Below, in pieces: positions 10,511 to 20,819 of a DNA stretch of 64,000 bases; the first letter of the stretch is position 1, and each line of letters opens with the position of its first letter. This DNA is from Rhytidiadelphus loreus (Eukaryota > Streptophyta > Bryopsida > Hypnales > Hylocomiaceae). Location of the stretch: NCBI GenBank assembly GCA_947034895.1, contig OX344765.1, positions 27,781,001-27,845,000 of the forward strand. Reading direction: 5' to 3'. The translations under genes and the position numbers were made by a program. Below the pieces are notes generated by a model that did not search any database, was not told the DNA's origin, and saw only the letters and a program-made list of their open reading frames with translations.

Positions 10511-13415
10511 TCTTGTTGTAGAACAAGGAGCTATCAAACACAACGACGCTAGAGTGTGAGCGGGGAGCAACGAGCGTTGAGCGTTGAGCGATGAGTGATT
10601 GGATTTGAGCATTCATTGCGAGGATTTTTACTAAAAATAGACATATTAGAGTAATAAATAGTATTGTTAAACCCCAAAATAGAAATGTCAAAAATCCAAA
10701 ATAGAAAAAATTGCAAAAAAATTTGGAATTTTTTAATTAAAAATAATCAATGTTGAAATCAAATGTTGCATGAAGGGACATTCATTCATCCATGTACAAA
10801 TGAACTTCATCCATGTCATCCATTCATCATCCATTCATCATCCATCCAAGAAAGGCTTGATTTTCACATTATAGTAGATGTCCTAGAAAATGGAGTGTAA
10901 TTTTTTGAATATTTATTTTCAAAAACAAAAATTTACAAAAATCATTAAGATTTGCATTGTTGACCACAAAACTTTGTTAACTATTTTGAGGCTAGTTTAA
11001 TGCTCCTCGGAACCGAATAGCATCTTCAAGGTTCATTTAGAAAAATGTAACAACTAATCCTATATTGTAGTTTGATTGTGGTTTAGGGGTCCTTGGAACC
11101 AAATAATACTGTTAAGGTTAATTTGGAGAAATATAACAATCAATTCTACAACGATTCATTAAGTTCTTTTTGTAATTTCAAAACCTTTCATCGAAGAACA
11201 TTGACTTTATAGACCAATTTTTTTTTCCACCACCTCCTCATGAGCCTCAAGGCTTCCCTCTATATATTGGGGTTAGCTTTTTTGTTCTTACGATGAGACC
11301 CTTTGGAACCTAACTTTTACTTTATTGAAGATGTTGGTTTATTAATTATTCTATGAATACTTACATCCTTGGACAACAATGCTAGAGCGAGGAACAACAA
11401 GCAATGAGTGTTGAGCGACAAACATTTAAATTTGAGCACTCAATAAGACTTTTGTTAATTAAAAATAGACATATTAGAGTCATAAATAGTGATGTCAAAT
11501 CCAAAAATAGTAATGTCAAAATTACTAAAATATAAATTATTACAAATAGAATTTTTAAAAATCAATTTGTTGTTACAAAACCTTTATTTTAAGGGAGTTG
11601 ATTTAGCTTTCAAATATTGTTGGTAAGTCCAAGAATAATAGTCTAGCCTCTCTTGCAACAAAAAAGGTACTACCAGAGGGATGATGTATGGATTACTTTC
11701 ATCCATGTCATCCATTCATCATCCATCTAGGAAAGGCCTTATTTACACATTGCAATACATGCTTTAGAATCCTATGGTTCTCTCCATTCATTTTTTTATG
11801 ACTCCCATGCACATGGAATGCACAAATTATATTACCATTGTCCACACATTCGTCTTTTTGTATGTATTCTTTTTATGTTTACAATTTTACAAATGATTTG
11901 AGTCATCCTTAGGGTGCCAAATACTACTCCCACTTTGAACTAATTAGTCCAATAAGGCCTATGTCACCTACTCCAATTGACCATTATTTAACCAACTCTA
12001 AACACATGTGTCTTGACTATGAATTGTTAGACAAATATCATTAGGGGAAGAATAGGGTTGGAATAGGACTACTAGATCTAGACTACTACTAAATAGTAGA
12101 TGGCTCCTCAAATATAAGGAGTCAATTTTAGGTGCAAAAAGACCTTCCCTCTTTTAATTTGAAGAGTTTATAAAATTGCAATTTTGGTTTTAAATTAAAT
12201 TTTTCTTTTAAATTAAATTTTTTTTTATGCAATAGATGGCTTCTTAAATGGAAGGAGTCATTTCTTGGTGCCAAAGACCCTCTTCTTGTTAATTTCGTGG
12301 ATTACAAGAATTGTGATTAAATTTTTTTTTCAAATATTTACAAAATAAAAAAAATTCATCATATGACTCCTCGGATCTAAAGAGACAATTTTTGGTGCTA
12401 AAGGACCCTCTTTTTATTTATAAAAAAGATTATTTGGATTTGGAAGATCCTCTAAATTTGTTTTGGAAAGGGAAGATCTTCTACAGTAGTTTGACTTCCA
12501 ATGACTACTTTTGCAATTCTGGAGGTCAATGATTCACACGGTAATAAAAAAGGAAGATTTCGAGGGTCCCCCCTTCGACGTTTAAGGGTTAATCTTCCTT
12601 TGTGCAAAAGACCTCTCACAAGGATTTCTCCTTAGATCCAAGGAACACTTCCTTGTTGCCAAAAGGCTCTCCCAAAAAAGCTCCTTAGAACCTAAGGGCT
12701 CTTCCAAAAAAGGTTCTTTGGATTTGGAGGATCCCTCAGATTTCCAAGGGCTCATCCAATTAAGGCTCTAAAAAACCTCAATAGACTCTTCAAATCCAAA
12801 ATCCTTTTTTGGATGCAAAGGACTCTTCTAGATAAGGCTTCTTAAATCTCAAGGAAGGCCTTTTAGATTCTAAGGATCTTTCCTTTGGTTCCCAAGGCTC
12901 CTCCAATGAAGACTCTAAGGCACCTCTAAGGGCTCTTTGGATCCTAGGAATCTTTCCTTGGTGTCAAAGGGTTCTTCTAAAGAATACTCCTTAGAACCCA
13001 AGGAACTCTCTTTGGATTTCCAAGAGCCCATTCATAGTGCCAAAGGGCTCTCCCAATAAAGGCCTTAAGGAACTCCAAAAGGCTCCTTGAATTTAAGGAG
13101 ACTTTCTTTAGTGCCAAAGGGCTCCTCTAAAGAAGGCTCTTTGGATTTTAAAGAGCCTTCCTTCAGTTTTCAAGGGCTCTCCAATGAAGACTCTAAAGGA
13201 CCCATAAGGCTCTTTGAATTCAAAGAGCCTTTTCTTAGTGCCAAAGAATTCTCCCAAGGGAGGCTCTTTGGAACTCAAAGAAGGGTTGGCTCCTCGATTC
13301 TGAAGAGCCTTCTTTCAATTCCCAAAGGCTTTTTTAATGAAGACTTTCAAGGACAAAAAGGGCTCCTTGAATTCAAGGAGCCTATTTTTGATGCCAAAGG
13401 ATTCTTGCAAGGAAG

Positions 13416-14058
13416 CACTAGTAGAAAAATAGTGACTACCATAACAAGAAATCAACAAAAAAGTGTTGATGTCGTTTGTATCCTCGGTTGCGTTGTCTTG
13501 GATAGTACTTAACAAAAAAACTGTTGTCCATTTTGTTAAGGTGATCAAGTCAAAAAAATAAAATAATAATTGATTTATAAATGTGCTCAAAAAATGGCAG
13601 CCACATGGCAAAACAAAAATCAGTCCAGTAGAGAATGCTACATAGGCAAAAATTGTCATGTAGACAAGAGAATTAAATTACTTTTTGAAACTTCAACAAG
13701 AAAGAAATAGACAAGTTTATATTAATTTGATGATAGAAGAGAGGTAACTTTTGTGATTGAAGAGAGGAGAAAGCAAGCTATTTATACAAGTGGGGTGGTA
13801 GAAAGTAGAACAAACCATATGGGATATGTGAATTAAGACTATGAGTGGTTCACATATCCCATATGGTTTGTTCTACCTTCTACCACCCCATTTGTATAAG
13901 AAGCTTGCCAAAATGAACAAAAAAGTGCTAACTTTTTTATTGATTTGGATGTTGTACCATCTCAATCAACAAAGAATTGTTAAAATGGTCAATATTGTAT
14001 GCCAATCAACAAAAAATTGTTAATTATTTGTTGATTTGGACACCATTTTCTAGTAGTG
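13416..14058. mobile_element. 643-bp CACTA-type MITE inside the satellite
   Basis: The left end is CACTAGTAGAAAAATAGTG; the right end, read inward, is CACTACTAGAAAATGGTG. A 3-bp duplication AAG flanks it (13,413-13,415, 14,059-14,061), and the GGCTCC satellite resumes on both sides. Inner halves form a second inverted repeat: 'gaacaaaccatatgggatat' near 13,808 recurs inverted near 13,851-13,874, with a loop of about 16 bases. 'aatcaacaaa' and 'gttgatt' subterminal repeats are typical of CACTA elements. It encodes no transposase. Confidence 0.9.
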
Positions 14059-14817
14059 AAGGCTCCTTGGTTCCGAGGAGCCTATTTTTGGTGTAAAAGG
14101 GTTCTTACAAGACAGGCTCTTCGGAACTCAAGGGAGGCTCCTCGGAACCCAAGGAAGGCTCCTCGATTCCGAGGAACCTTCTTTTGGTTCCCCAACACTC
14201 TTTCAATGAAGGCTTTCAAGGACAAATAAGGCTCCTTGGTTCCGAGGAGCCTATTCTTGGTGCCAAAGAGTTCTTACAAGAACCCAAGGAAGGCTCCTTG
14301 ATTCCAAGGAGTCTATTTTTGGTCCCAAAGAGTTTTTATAGGGAGGCTCCTTAGAACCTTTGGAAGGCTCCTCGGTTTCAAGGAGCCTATTTTTGGTGCC
14401 AAAGGGTTCTTTGCAAGGGAGGCTCCTCGATTTTGAGGAGCCTTCTCTCGGTTCCCAAAGGCTCTTTCAATGAAGGATTTCAAAGACAAAAAATGTTGGT
14501 TGATTTTGAGGAGCCTATTTTTGGTGCCAAAGGATTCTTGCAAGAGAGGCTCCTTGATTCCGAGGAGCCTTCTTTTGGTTCCCAAAAGCTCTTTGAATGA
14601 AGTCTTTCAAAGACAAAAAGGCTCCTTGAATTTGAGGAGTGGCCTATTGTTGGTGTCAAAGAGTTCTTATAAGGGAGGCTTCTCAAATTTGAGGAACCTA
14701 TTGTTGGTGTCAAAGAATTAGGTGGCTCCTCAAAAACCAAGGGAGATTCTTCGAAATCAAATGAAAGCTTCTTAGTTATGAGGAGCTTATTTTTGGTGCC
14801 AAAGATTTTTTTGCAAG

Positions 14818-14941
14818 GGAGGCTCCTTGGAAACCAAGGGAGGCTCCTCAAAAACCAAGGGAGGCTCCTCAAAAACCAAGGGAGGCTCCTCAAAAACCAA
14901 GGGAGGCTCCTCAAAAACCAAGGGAGGCTTTTTGGAACCCA
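14818..14941 (+). repeat. 21-bp perfect tandem array in the satellite
   Basis: Five units of 'gggaggctcctcaaaaacca' plus one base, the middle four nearly identical, indicating recent local amplification inside the older degenerate satellite. As 21 is a multiple of 3, both strands stay open and give short artefactual repeat peptides. Confidence 0.9.
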
Positions 14942-17727
14942 AGGAAGGCTCTTTGGAATCCGAAGAGCCTTCTTTTGGTTCCTAAAGGCTCTTTTAATTT
15001 AGACTCTAAAGAATCCCAATAGGCTCCTTGAATCCGAGGAGCCTTTTTTGGGTGCTAATGGGCTCTTTGAAATAAGGCTCCTTGAATGCTAAGAAAGGCT
15101 CCTCAGATTCTAAGAAGGCTCCCATTGGTTCCCAAGGGCTTTCCTAATAAAGGCTCTAAAGAACTCGAGAGGGCTCTTCAAATCCAAGGAGCCTTTTTTT
15201 GATACTAAAGGGCTCTTCCAAAAAAGGCTCCTTGGATTTTGAAAAGCCCTACTTTGTTCCCACGGGCTCTTCCAATGAAGGCTCTAAAGGACCCCTAAAG
15301 GCTCTTTGGATCCAAAGAGGCTTTCCTTGCTGCCATTTAGTTCTTCCATGGAAGGCTCTTTGGAACATGAGGACAGCTCCTTGAATTCCAAGGAGCCATT
15401 TCTTGTTTCCTAAGAGCTTTTTCAATGAAGGTTGTAAGGGACCCTAAATGACTATATAGATTGAGAAGCCTTTCTTTGGTGCCAAAGGCTTTTTTAATTT
15501 TTTTCCATTTGTCATTAGATAGACTTTTGGTGCCAGAGAAGGTTCTAGATTTTGAATTCAAAAAGTCATTTTTTAATACCATTGACTCTCTCTTAATTTA
15601 TGGGGTATATCATTAGATAGACTTTTGGTGCTAGAAGAGGCTTTTTGGATCCAAGAAGTAATTTTTTGGTCCTAGTGAACTATACGCCTTTGAGGGGAGG
15701 GGAGTCATTTAAAGACTTTAGAATCTTTGTAAAGGTCCCTCTGAACCAACAAAAGGCTCTTTGGAACCCAAATATGATTCATTGGATCCTATAGAAGGTA
15801 CCTCTTAGCCCAAAGAAGGCTTCAAAAGAACCCAAAAAGGGCTCTTCCAAGAAAAGATCTTCATATTTGAGGAGCTCTTCTTTATTGCTAAAAGGCTCTC
15901 CAAAGATAGACTCCTCCAAACCTAAGGATGACTCCTTGGATCCGAGGAGCCTCTCCTTGGTGGTAAAGAACTTTACCAAGAACCCAAGGAAGGTTCTTCG
16001 AATTTGAAGAGCCTTTTTTTGTGCCAAAGGCCTCTCTTTTAATTTTTTTGGTATATCATTGGATAGACCTTTGGTACCATAGAAGACTCCAAACCTTGGA
16101 TCCAAGGAGATTTTTTAGGAGATGTCATTAGATGACTCTTGCTAACATAAAAAACTCTTGGAATATGAAGAGTCATTTTTCGGTACCAAGAGACTTTCTT
16201 TGAGGGTGTTTGAGAGACTTTGGTTCATTTTTAAGGTCTTTTGGTGCCATGGGAGTCTTTAGAATTCTAGGAACCTCCTTTGGTGTTTAAAGAATCTCTC
16301 TTTAAATTTTTTTGGTTGTCCTTTTAAGGATGGAGGATTTTTTGTAAAGGGTCCTAGTGCCATAGAAGGCAACGACGCTAGATTGTGAACGAGGAGCGAT
16401 GAACAATTGAATTTGAATGCTCCTTGCAAATATTTTTATTAAAAATAGATATGTTAGAGTAATAAATAGGGTTGTCAAATCCAAAAATAGTAATTTCAAA
16501 AAACAAAAATAGATTTTTTATTTATTTTTAATTCAATTTTTTAATTTTAAATAATCAATTATACATTCAAATGTTGCATTTAAAGGGGCATGAATGAAAG
16601 TCAAGCAACTCCTACAATAAAAAGAAGCTCAACCATACATCTAATAAATGAATGAACTTCATCCATCCAATAAATGTTTTACTTGTATATTGCAATACAT
16701 GTCCAAAACAATTCAGTGCAATTTTTTATTTAAAAAAAATAGAAAAAAAACTTTTAGGATTCTTGACGTCAAAACTCATCTTACTATTTTGAACTTTGAA
16801 GCTACGCAAGGTTCATTTCAATTGGCAACTTGAAAGGAACCTTGCTACTAATTTGGAGGGTTATTTCCATTGTGATTTTTTTTCTTCTTTAAATTCAAAA
16901 GAATTTTTTTATTCATTTTGATAAAAAAAAGAAAATTCAAATTTTTTTAGTGAGTAAATTGCTCCTAGGATCCGAGGAGCAATTTCTTGTTGCCTTCTCT
17001 TTGCACCAAGAGCTCCTCGGAATCCGAAGAGCCTTTTCTTCACACCGAGGAGCCTTCTCTTTATTCCGAGGAGCCCTAATATAAAAAATATTAGTTTTTT
17101 TTAAATTGATAAAAAAACTAGATGTTTTTTTAATTTTAATTTTTTTAAGGTAGTTCAAATTTTCTCTCAAAAAAGATAGCAACAAGAAATCGCTCCTTTG
17201 ATTCAAGGAACTATCTATTGAATGTTTTTTTAATTTTTTTTTAAAGATTTTTTTTGAAAATACAAATTTTCTTTTGAAGAAAATAATTTTTAATTTTTAA
17301 AATTTTAATCACGGTTTAAATAACCTCCCAAATTAACAAAGGGAGGGTCCTTTGGCAACCTCTCTACCTTTAATTTAAGGTACTTGAACATCAATCTTTA
17401 CCATAAACAATTGAGTTTTAAATCCCATTCAATAGACATCCATCATCCAATGAAATGAACAATGGATGTATTTCATCCAACAAAGTCAACTAAAATTTTT
17501 AATCCAAATTCATTCATCCCCATTCATCCCCATTCATCCTCTTCAAACTCATTTATAGCTATAAGTGTCTATCCTAAATAATGGATATTGGCATCTCATG
17601 GTGAAAAGTTTAAAATTTTTCACAAGATTTTTTAAAAATGGCCATTGTTCACCACTCATTGCTCGTTGCTCAATGCTCAACGCTCGTCGCTCCTTGCTCA
17701 TACTTTAGCAACCCTGCTATCAAACAC

Positions 17728-18335
17728 TATAGGAGAGGGCTCTAAAATAGTGCAGGCATTTTCAATTGTCCAGTAGGAGGTTGTAAAATGGATACCTGAT
17801 TGTGGGAAAATGGCCTCTTGATTACATCAGAGCATGATAAGATTTGGTTTATACTTCTTCAATGGATGATTTAAGAGCCACAATGGGTTCTTTCCTAACT
17901 AATTGGATAGATGTCTATTAATTTTATTGAAAATAAGAATTGGTTGTTCAACTACCTTCTTACAAAGGTTAAAAAATCTGAAATAATGATTGATTCAAGC
18001 ATTCATTTCAGTTTAAGAAAAGGTCGCTTGAAGAAACCATATCTGTTACTTTTTACATGTTGCAATGCTAGTTTTTGAACAAAACCATATTTTTCTTGAA
18101 ACCAAGCATGTGTGGTTTTTCAAGGTCTAGGAATCACAAATAGGGACCTATGCTAGATTTCGTTTGAAAATTCATAACTAATTCCACAAAGCTCTCAAAA
18201 ATATGAAACGACTTGGATTAGATGCCAATTCTACTTGTCTATGAAGGAAAATTCACTGAAAAATATTTTGAGAAGTTTCACCTGCCTAAAATTCAGTTCC
18301 AGTGCTTAGATGGTTGGTTTATGGACCTTCTACCT
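17728..18335. repeat. Fragments of families F and E
   Basis: From 17,728 the sequence 'tataggagagggctc' resembles 9,637 onwards (family F). From about 18,140 to 18,335 it resembles the right end of family E (compare 35,645-35,839): 'aattcataactaattc', 'caattctacttgtc' and the terminal 'taccttgatgg'. Both are degraded, and no gene was seen. Confidence 0.45.
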
Positions 18336-18337
18336 TG

Positions 18338-19376
18338 ATGGCTTCTGATAAGTTGAGCAACCCATTCCATGTCTCCAATGGAGGTTTGTTCAATCATTCT
18401 ATAACTTCAATCCATTTATTAAAACGATTTGTTTGAACAGTCACTCTCCATTCCTTATCCTTAGCCCGTCATTGTTCCTTCTTGGGATCCTTGCCATTTG
18501 TGGTCCAAACTAGACTCCGCAAGTGAGGAGTTGGATGTTTTTTTGGGCAACATTCAGCAAACTTGTGATACATTCTTGGTAGCAGGGGATTCATGAAGGG
18601 AAGTGTCTGGTATGAAATTTCAGCTACAATGACAGGCTGATGCCCATTGAGCAGTTTTTTTTAAGGACAATGTGGATTGGGTGCCTACAATCAGTACACT
18701 ACTGTAGGTGAATGGTATGCGTTAAGCACTCTGGAGCCCTCTCCTTCAGAAAAAATGATCCGATTATAGGGCATAAAGTATCCGTAATAGTGCCTGGCAC
18801 TGGTTACAGCGCTAGGCACTAGTTATAGTGCCAGGCACTGTAACCAGTGCCAAGCACTATTACCAATCTACGGCTGCCCGAGTGCTTAACGCAGCGGGAG
18901 ACCTCCCCCCTCAGGCCTCCCGCGATGTGAGGGCCCCGGCCTTCAGGCTCGGGCTCCGCCCTCGCCTTCACACCAGGGCCCTCACATCGCGGGAGGCCTT
19001 CGGGGGGAGGCCTCCCACTATACAATCCAACCCCAATGGACTGATGGGTGTTCATGACAGAAGTCATGAATGGAAGAATGCATCAATTGTACGTTGTTCA
19101 TGAAGTCTTGAACTTATGTATCAATTGTACATTGTTCATGAAGTCTTGAACTTATGTATCAATTGTGCTCAGTTCACAAGGTCATGAGCTGAAGTCATGC
19201 ACTCATGGTGTAGTAAGCACAATTGAATAATTGGTGCACATGGTGACAGCTTTAAGGCTTTTGCAAGGGATTGCAATCCTGATGCCTGATGCAGTCTTCT
19301 GGAGGCTACAGAACTCCTTGTGCAAAAAACCCTGTGACAGGGAGTACACTTGCTTGAGAATTCATTTGTTCTTTAG
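18338..19376 (+). repeat. Recent direct duplication, copy 1 (partner 36,037-37,158)
   Basis: Positions 18,338-18,720 match 36,037-36,419 with only a couple of substitutions seen (for example T/C near 18,608 versus 36,306), and 19,024-19,326 match 36,420-36,722. This copy is interrupted by a 303-bp hairpin insertion that the partner lacks. After 19,326 the partner is interrupted by a family G element, and homology then resumes briefly at 'acttgcttgagaattcattt'. Two near-identical 33-bp units ('tgttcatgaagtcttgaact') lie at 19,095-19,160. No protein is recognisable. Confidence 0.85.
18721..19018. mobile_element. GC-rich double-hairpin insertion of about 300 bp
   Basis: The uninterrupted sequence exists at 36,410-36,430, so both insertion edges are known: TATGC at 18,716-18,720 and TATAC at 19,019-19,023 may be an imperfect 5-bp target duplication. 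The first half is bounded by a 13-bp inverted pair, GCGTTAAGCACTC (18,719) and GAGTGCTTAACGC (18,880), enclosing a 24-bp stem 'aatagtgcctggcactggtt'. The second half is a 41-bp stem 'cctcccgcgatgtgagggcc' around a GC-rich loop. The block is far richer in GC than its surroundings. No coding frame stands out. Its class is unknown. Confidence 0.8.
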
Positions 19377-20369
19377 CAATAGTTGGTTGGACATTGAAGT
19401 AAGTGAATTGGTGTATTTATATCATGTTATTCTGATTGGTTTTGGTTATCTTTTAAACCTGGAAGTGCCTACATGGGCCAAAAGTGTCTCCTTTCATAAC
19501 TTTAGAGCTTGACATACATCATATAGAAAGCTTCAGGGAAGGTACACTAAAGGTACCAATAGAAGCATTTAATCATAGTTTGTGCTTCTGACAATAAAAA
19601 ATATTTTTTGAAATTTATCATAATCATCTATATGTTTTTTGCAGGATCCTTTTACCTTAATGAAACATTCAGAATTGGATTCTCTAATACTAACATCACC
19701 ATTGCCTTTTCCAAAATATTGAGCTATTTCAGCACTAATTGTGCTATTGAATATTAGAAGTCTCTTAAATTTTCTCTTTGTTTTACCTTTTCAAGCTCGA
19801 TGTTGTCTCCTTTTACCATCCCTTATCCCCCAACTTGAGATACACCAAAACATTGTTGACATCTCCTTTTAGTATTTTTCAAGAAAAGGTACGATAGAAT
19901 AGTTCTAAAGGTCTTCTTGAAGAGTATTCTTAGTTTAAGAACATTTGGGTAACTCAAGGCACTAATGCACCTTGTAGGAAGATGCAACTAAAAGCAAGGT
20001 ACTAGAACCATTGTGATCTAGAACATTGTATACATATAACACTTGCAATACAAAGAAAGCCTACTTCATCAAGCCAATGCTTCTATCACAAAGATTAAGT
20101 TCTTTTTTTAATTTTGAATCCTTTAAAAATCAAGAGACACTTCACCTTCACTTTTGAAGTTGATGGTATTGGCAAAGATGTATAGTAACTTAGTGAAATG
20201 GAGGTTACAAACTAGAGTCGAGACAATTGATCAAGGGATTTAGGAATATCCCTATTCATTGAAATTTCAAATGGAGACTTATTCAAATTCCTTCACATAA
20301 TCTAAACTTTTTCAAGTAGGGCTTACAGATTCAATATATGTCCTCACATTTACTAGAGATGTCCACAAA
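19377..20369. other. Unassigned segment
   Basis: Moderately AT-rich sequence without a recognised gene or repeat. A 93-codon open frame at 19,231-19,512 overlaps its start, but that frame begins in duplicated repeat DNA and shows no motif. Confidence 0.35.
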
Positions 20370-20560
20370 TTGGAAGTAAATTTGTTGTAAAAAACTAAAT
20401 CCACAAAGCTCCAAAAATATCTGAAATCATTTGGGTTTGATACCAATTCCATTTGTCTTTCAAGGAAAATTTACTCAAATATATTTCAAGAAGTCTAACC
20501 TCACTCAATTAATTTCCGGCTCTTAAATGGGTGATTTATAGACCTCCTACCTTACTCACC
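20370..20560 (+). repeat. Family E fragment (right end)
   Basis: Resembles 18,140-18,335 and 35,645-35,839: 'aatccacaaagctccaaaaa', 'accaattccatttgtc' and the end 'taaatgggtgatttatagac'..'taccttac'. Its left half is missing. Confidence 0.5.
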
Positions 20561-20819
20561 AGGGGTGCATGTGGACCCAACACGGACATCAAACATCATG
20601 TACCCGACATCCAAATCCTAAAAGCTAAGGCAGAAGAGTTTTCAATCCCACCACTAATCCAAAAATTAGTTGAATTGAAATGAACTTCACCTGAAACCAA
20701 TCCCTAGAAATTCCAGAACAACCGAAACTATCTTTGCACGTCTCAGACAAGAACCTTCCTGTAGATTGGCAATTACATTCTCATAAGCCTCTCCCAAGCT
20801 GGTCCCATCTTCCTTCAAA

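Larger units (their letters stand above)
12580..16300. repeat. GGCTCC..GGAGCC imperfect palindromic satellite
   Basis: For about 3.7 kb, units of roughly 45-65 bp alternate between 'ggctccttgg..ccgaggagcc' hairpins and 'ttggtgccaaagggctcttc'. Individual cores such as 14,230-14,251 are near-perfect 22-bp palindromes. Copies diverge substantially. A few more units occur at 16,960-17,085 in the same transposon. Open frames of 60-144 codons here, rich in Arg-Ser-Leu, Gly-Ser-Leu or Lys-Glu-Pro, exist on both strands and are by-products of the repeat. Confidence 0.9.
10542..17715. mobile_element. 7.2-kb non-autonomous TIR transposon with 12-bp target duplication (family C)
   Basis: The 12-base sequence GCTATCAAACAC flanks it on both sides (10,530-10,541 and 17,716-17,727). 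The ends are inverted: left 'cgctagagtgtgagcgggga' and right, read inward, 'tgctaaagtatgagcaagga', both continuing into a shared GCAACGAGCGTTGAGC-type, GAGC-rich tract for a TIR of about 40-60 bp. Terminal-like modules (GAGC tract, then 'aaaatagacatattagagt', then 'atagtaatgtcaaa') recur inside near 11,380 and 16,370, so the element arose by internal duplication or nesting. It holds 'tcatccattcatc' repeats, the GGCTCC satellite and a nested CACTA MITE. No transposase frame is seen. Duplication length and TIR suggest a MULE-like element. Confidence 0.8.

Noticed and set aside
13087..16105. Open frames of 60-144 codons rich in RSLP, GSLDF or KEP repeats
   Set aside because: They arise on both strands from the GGCTCC satellite and its 21-bp array; none has a non-repetitive core.
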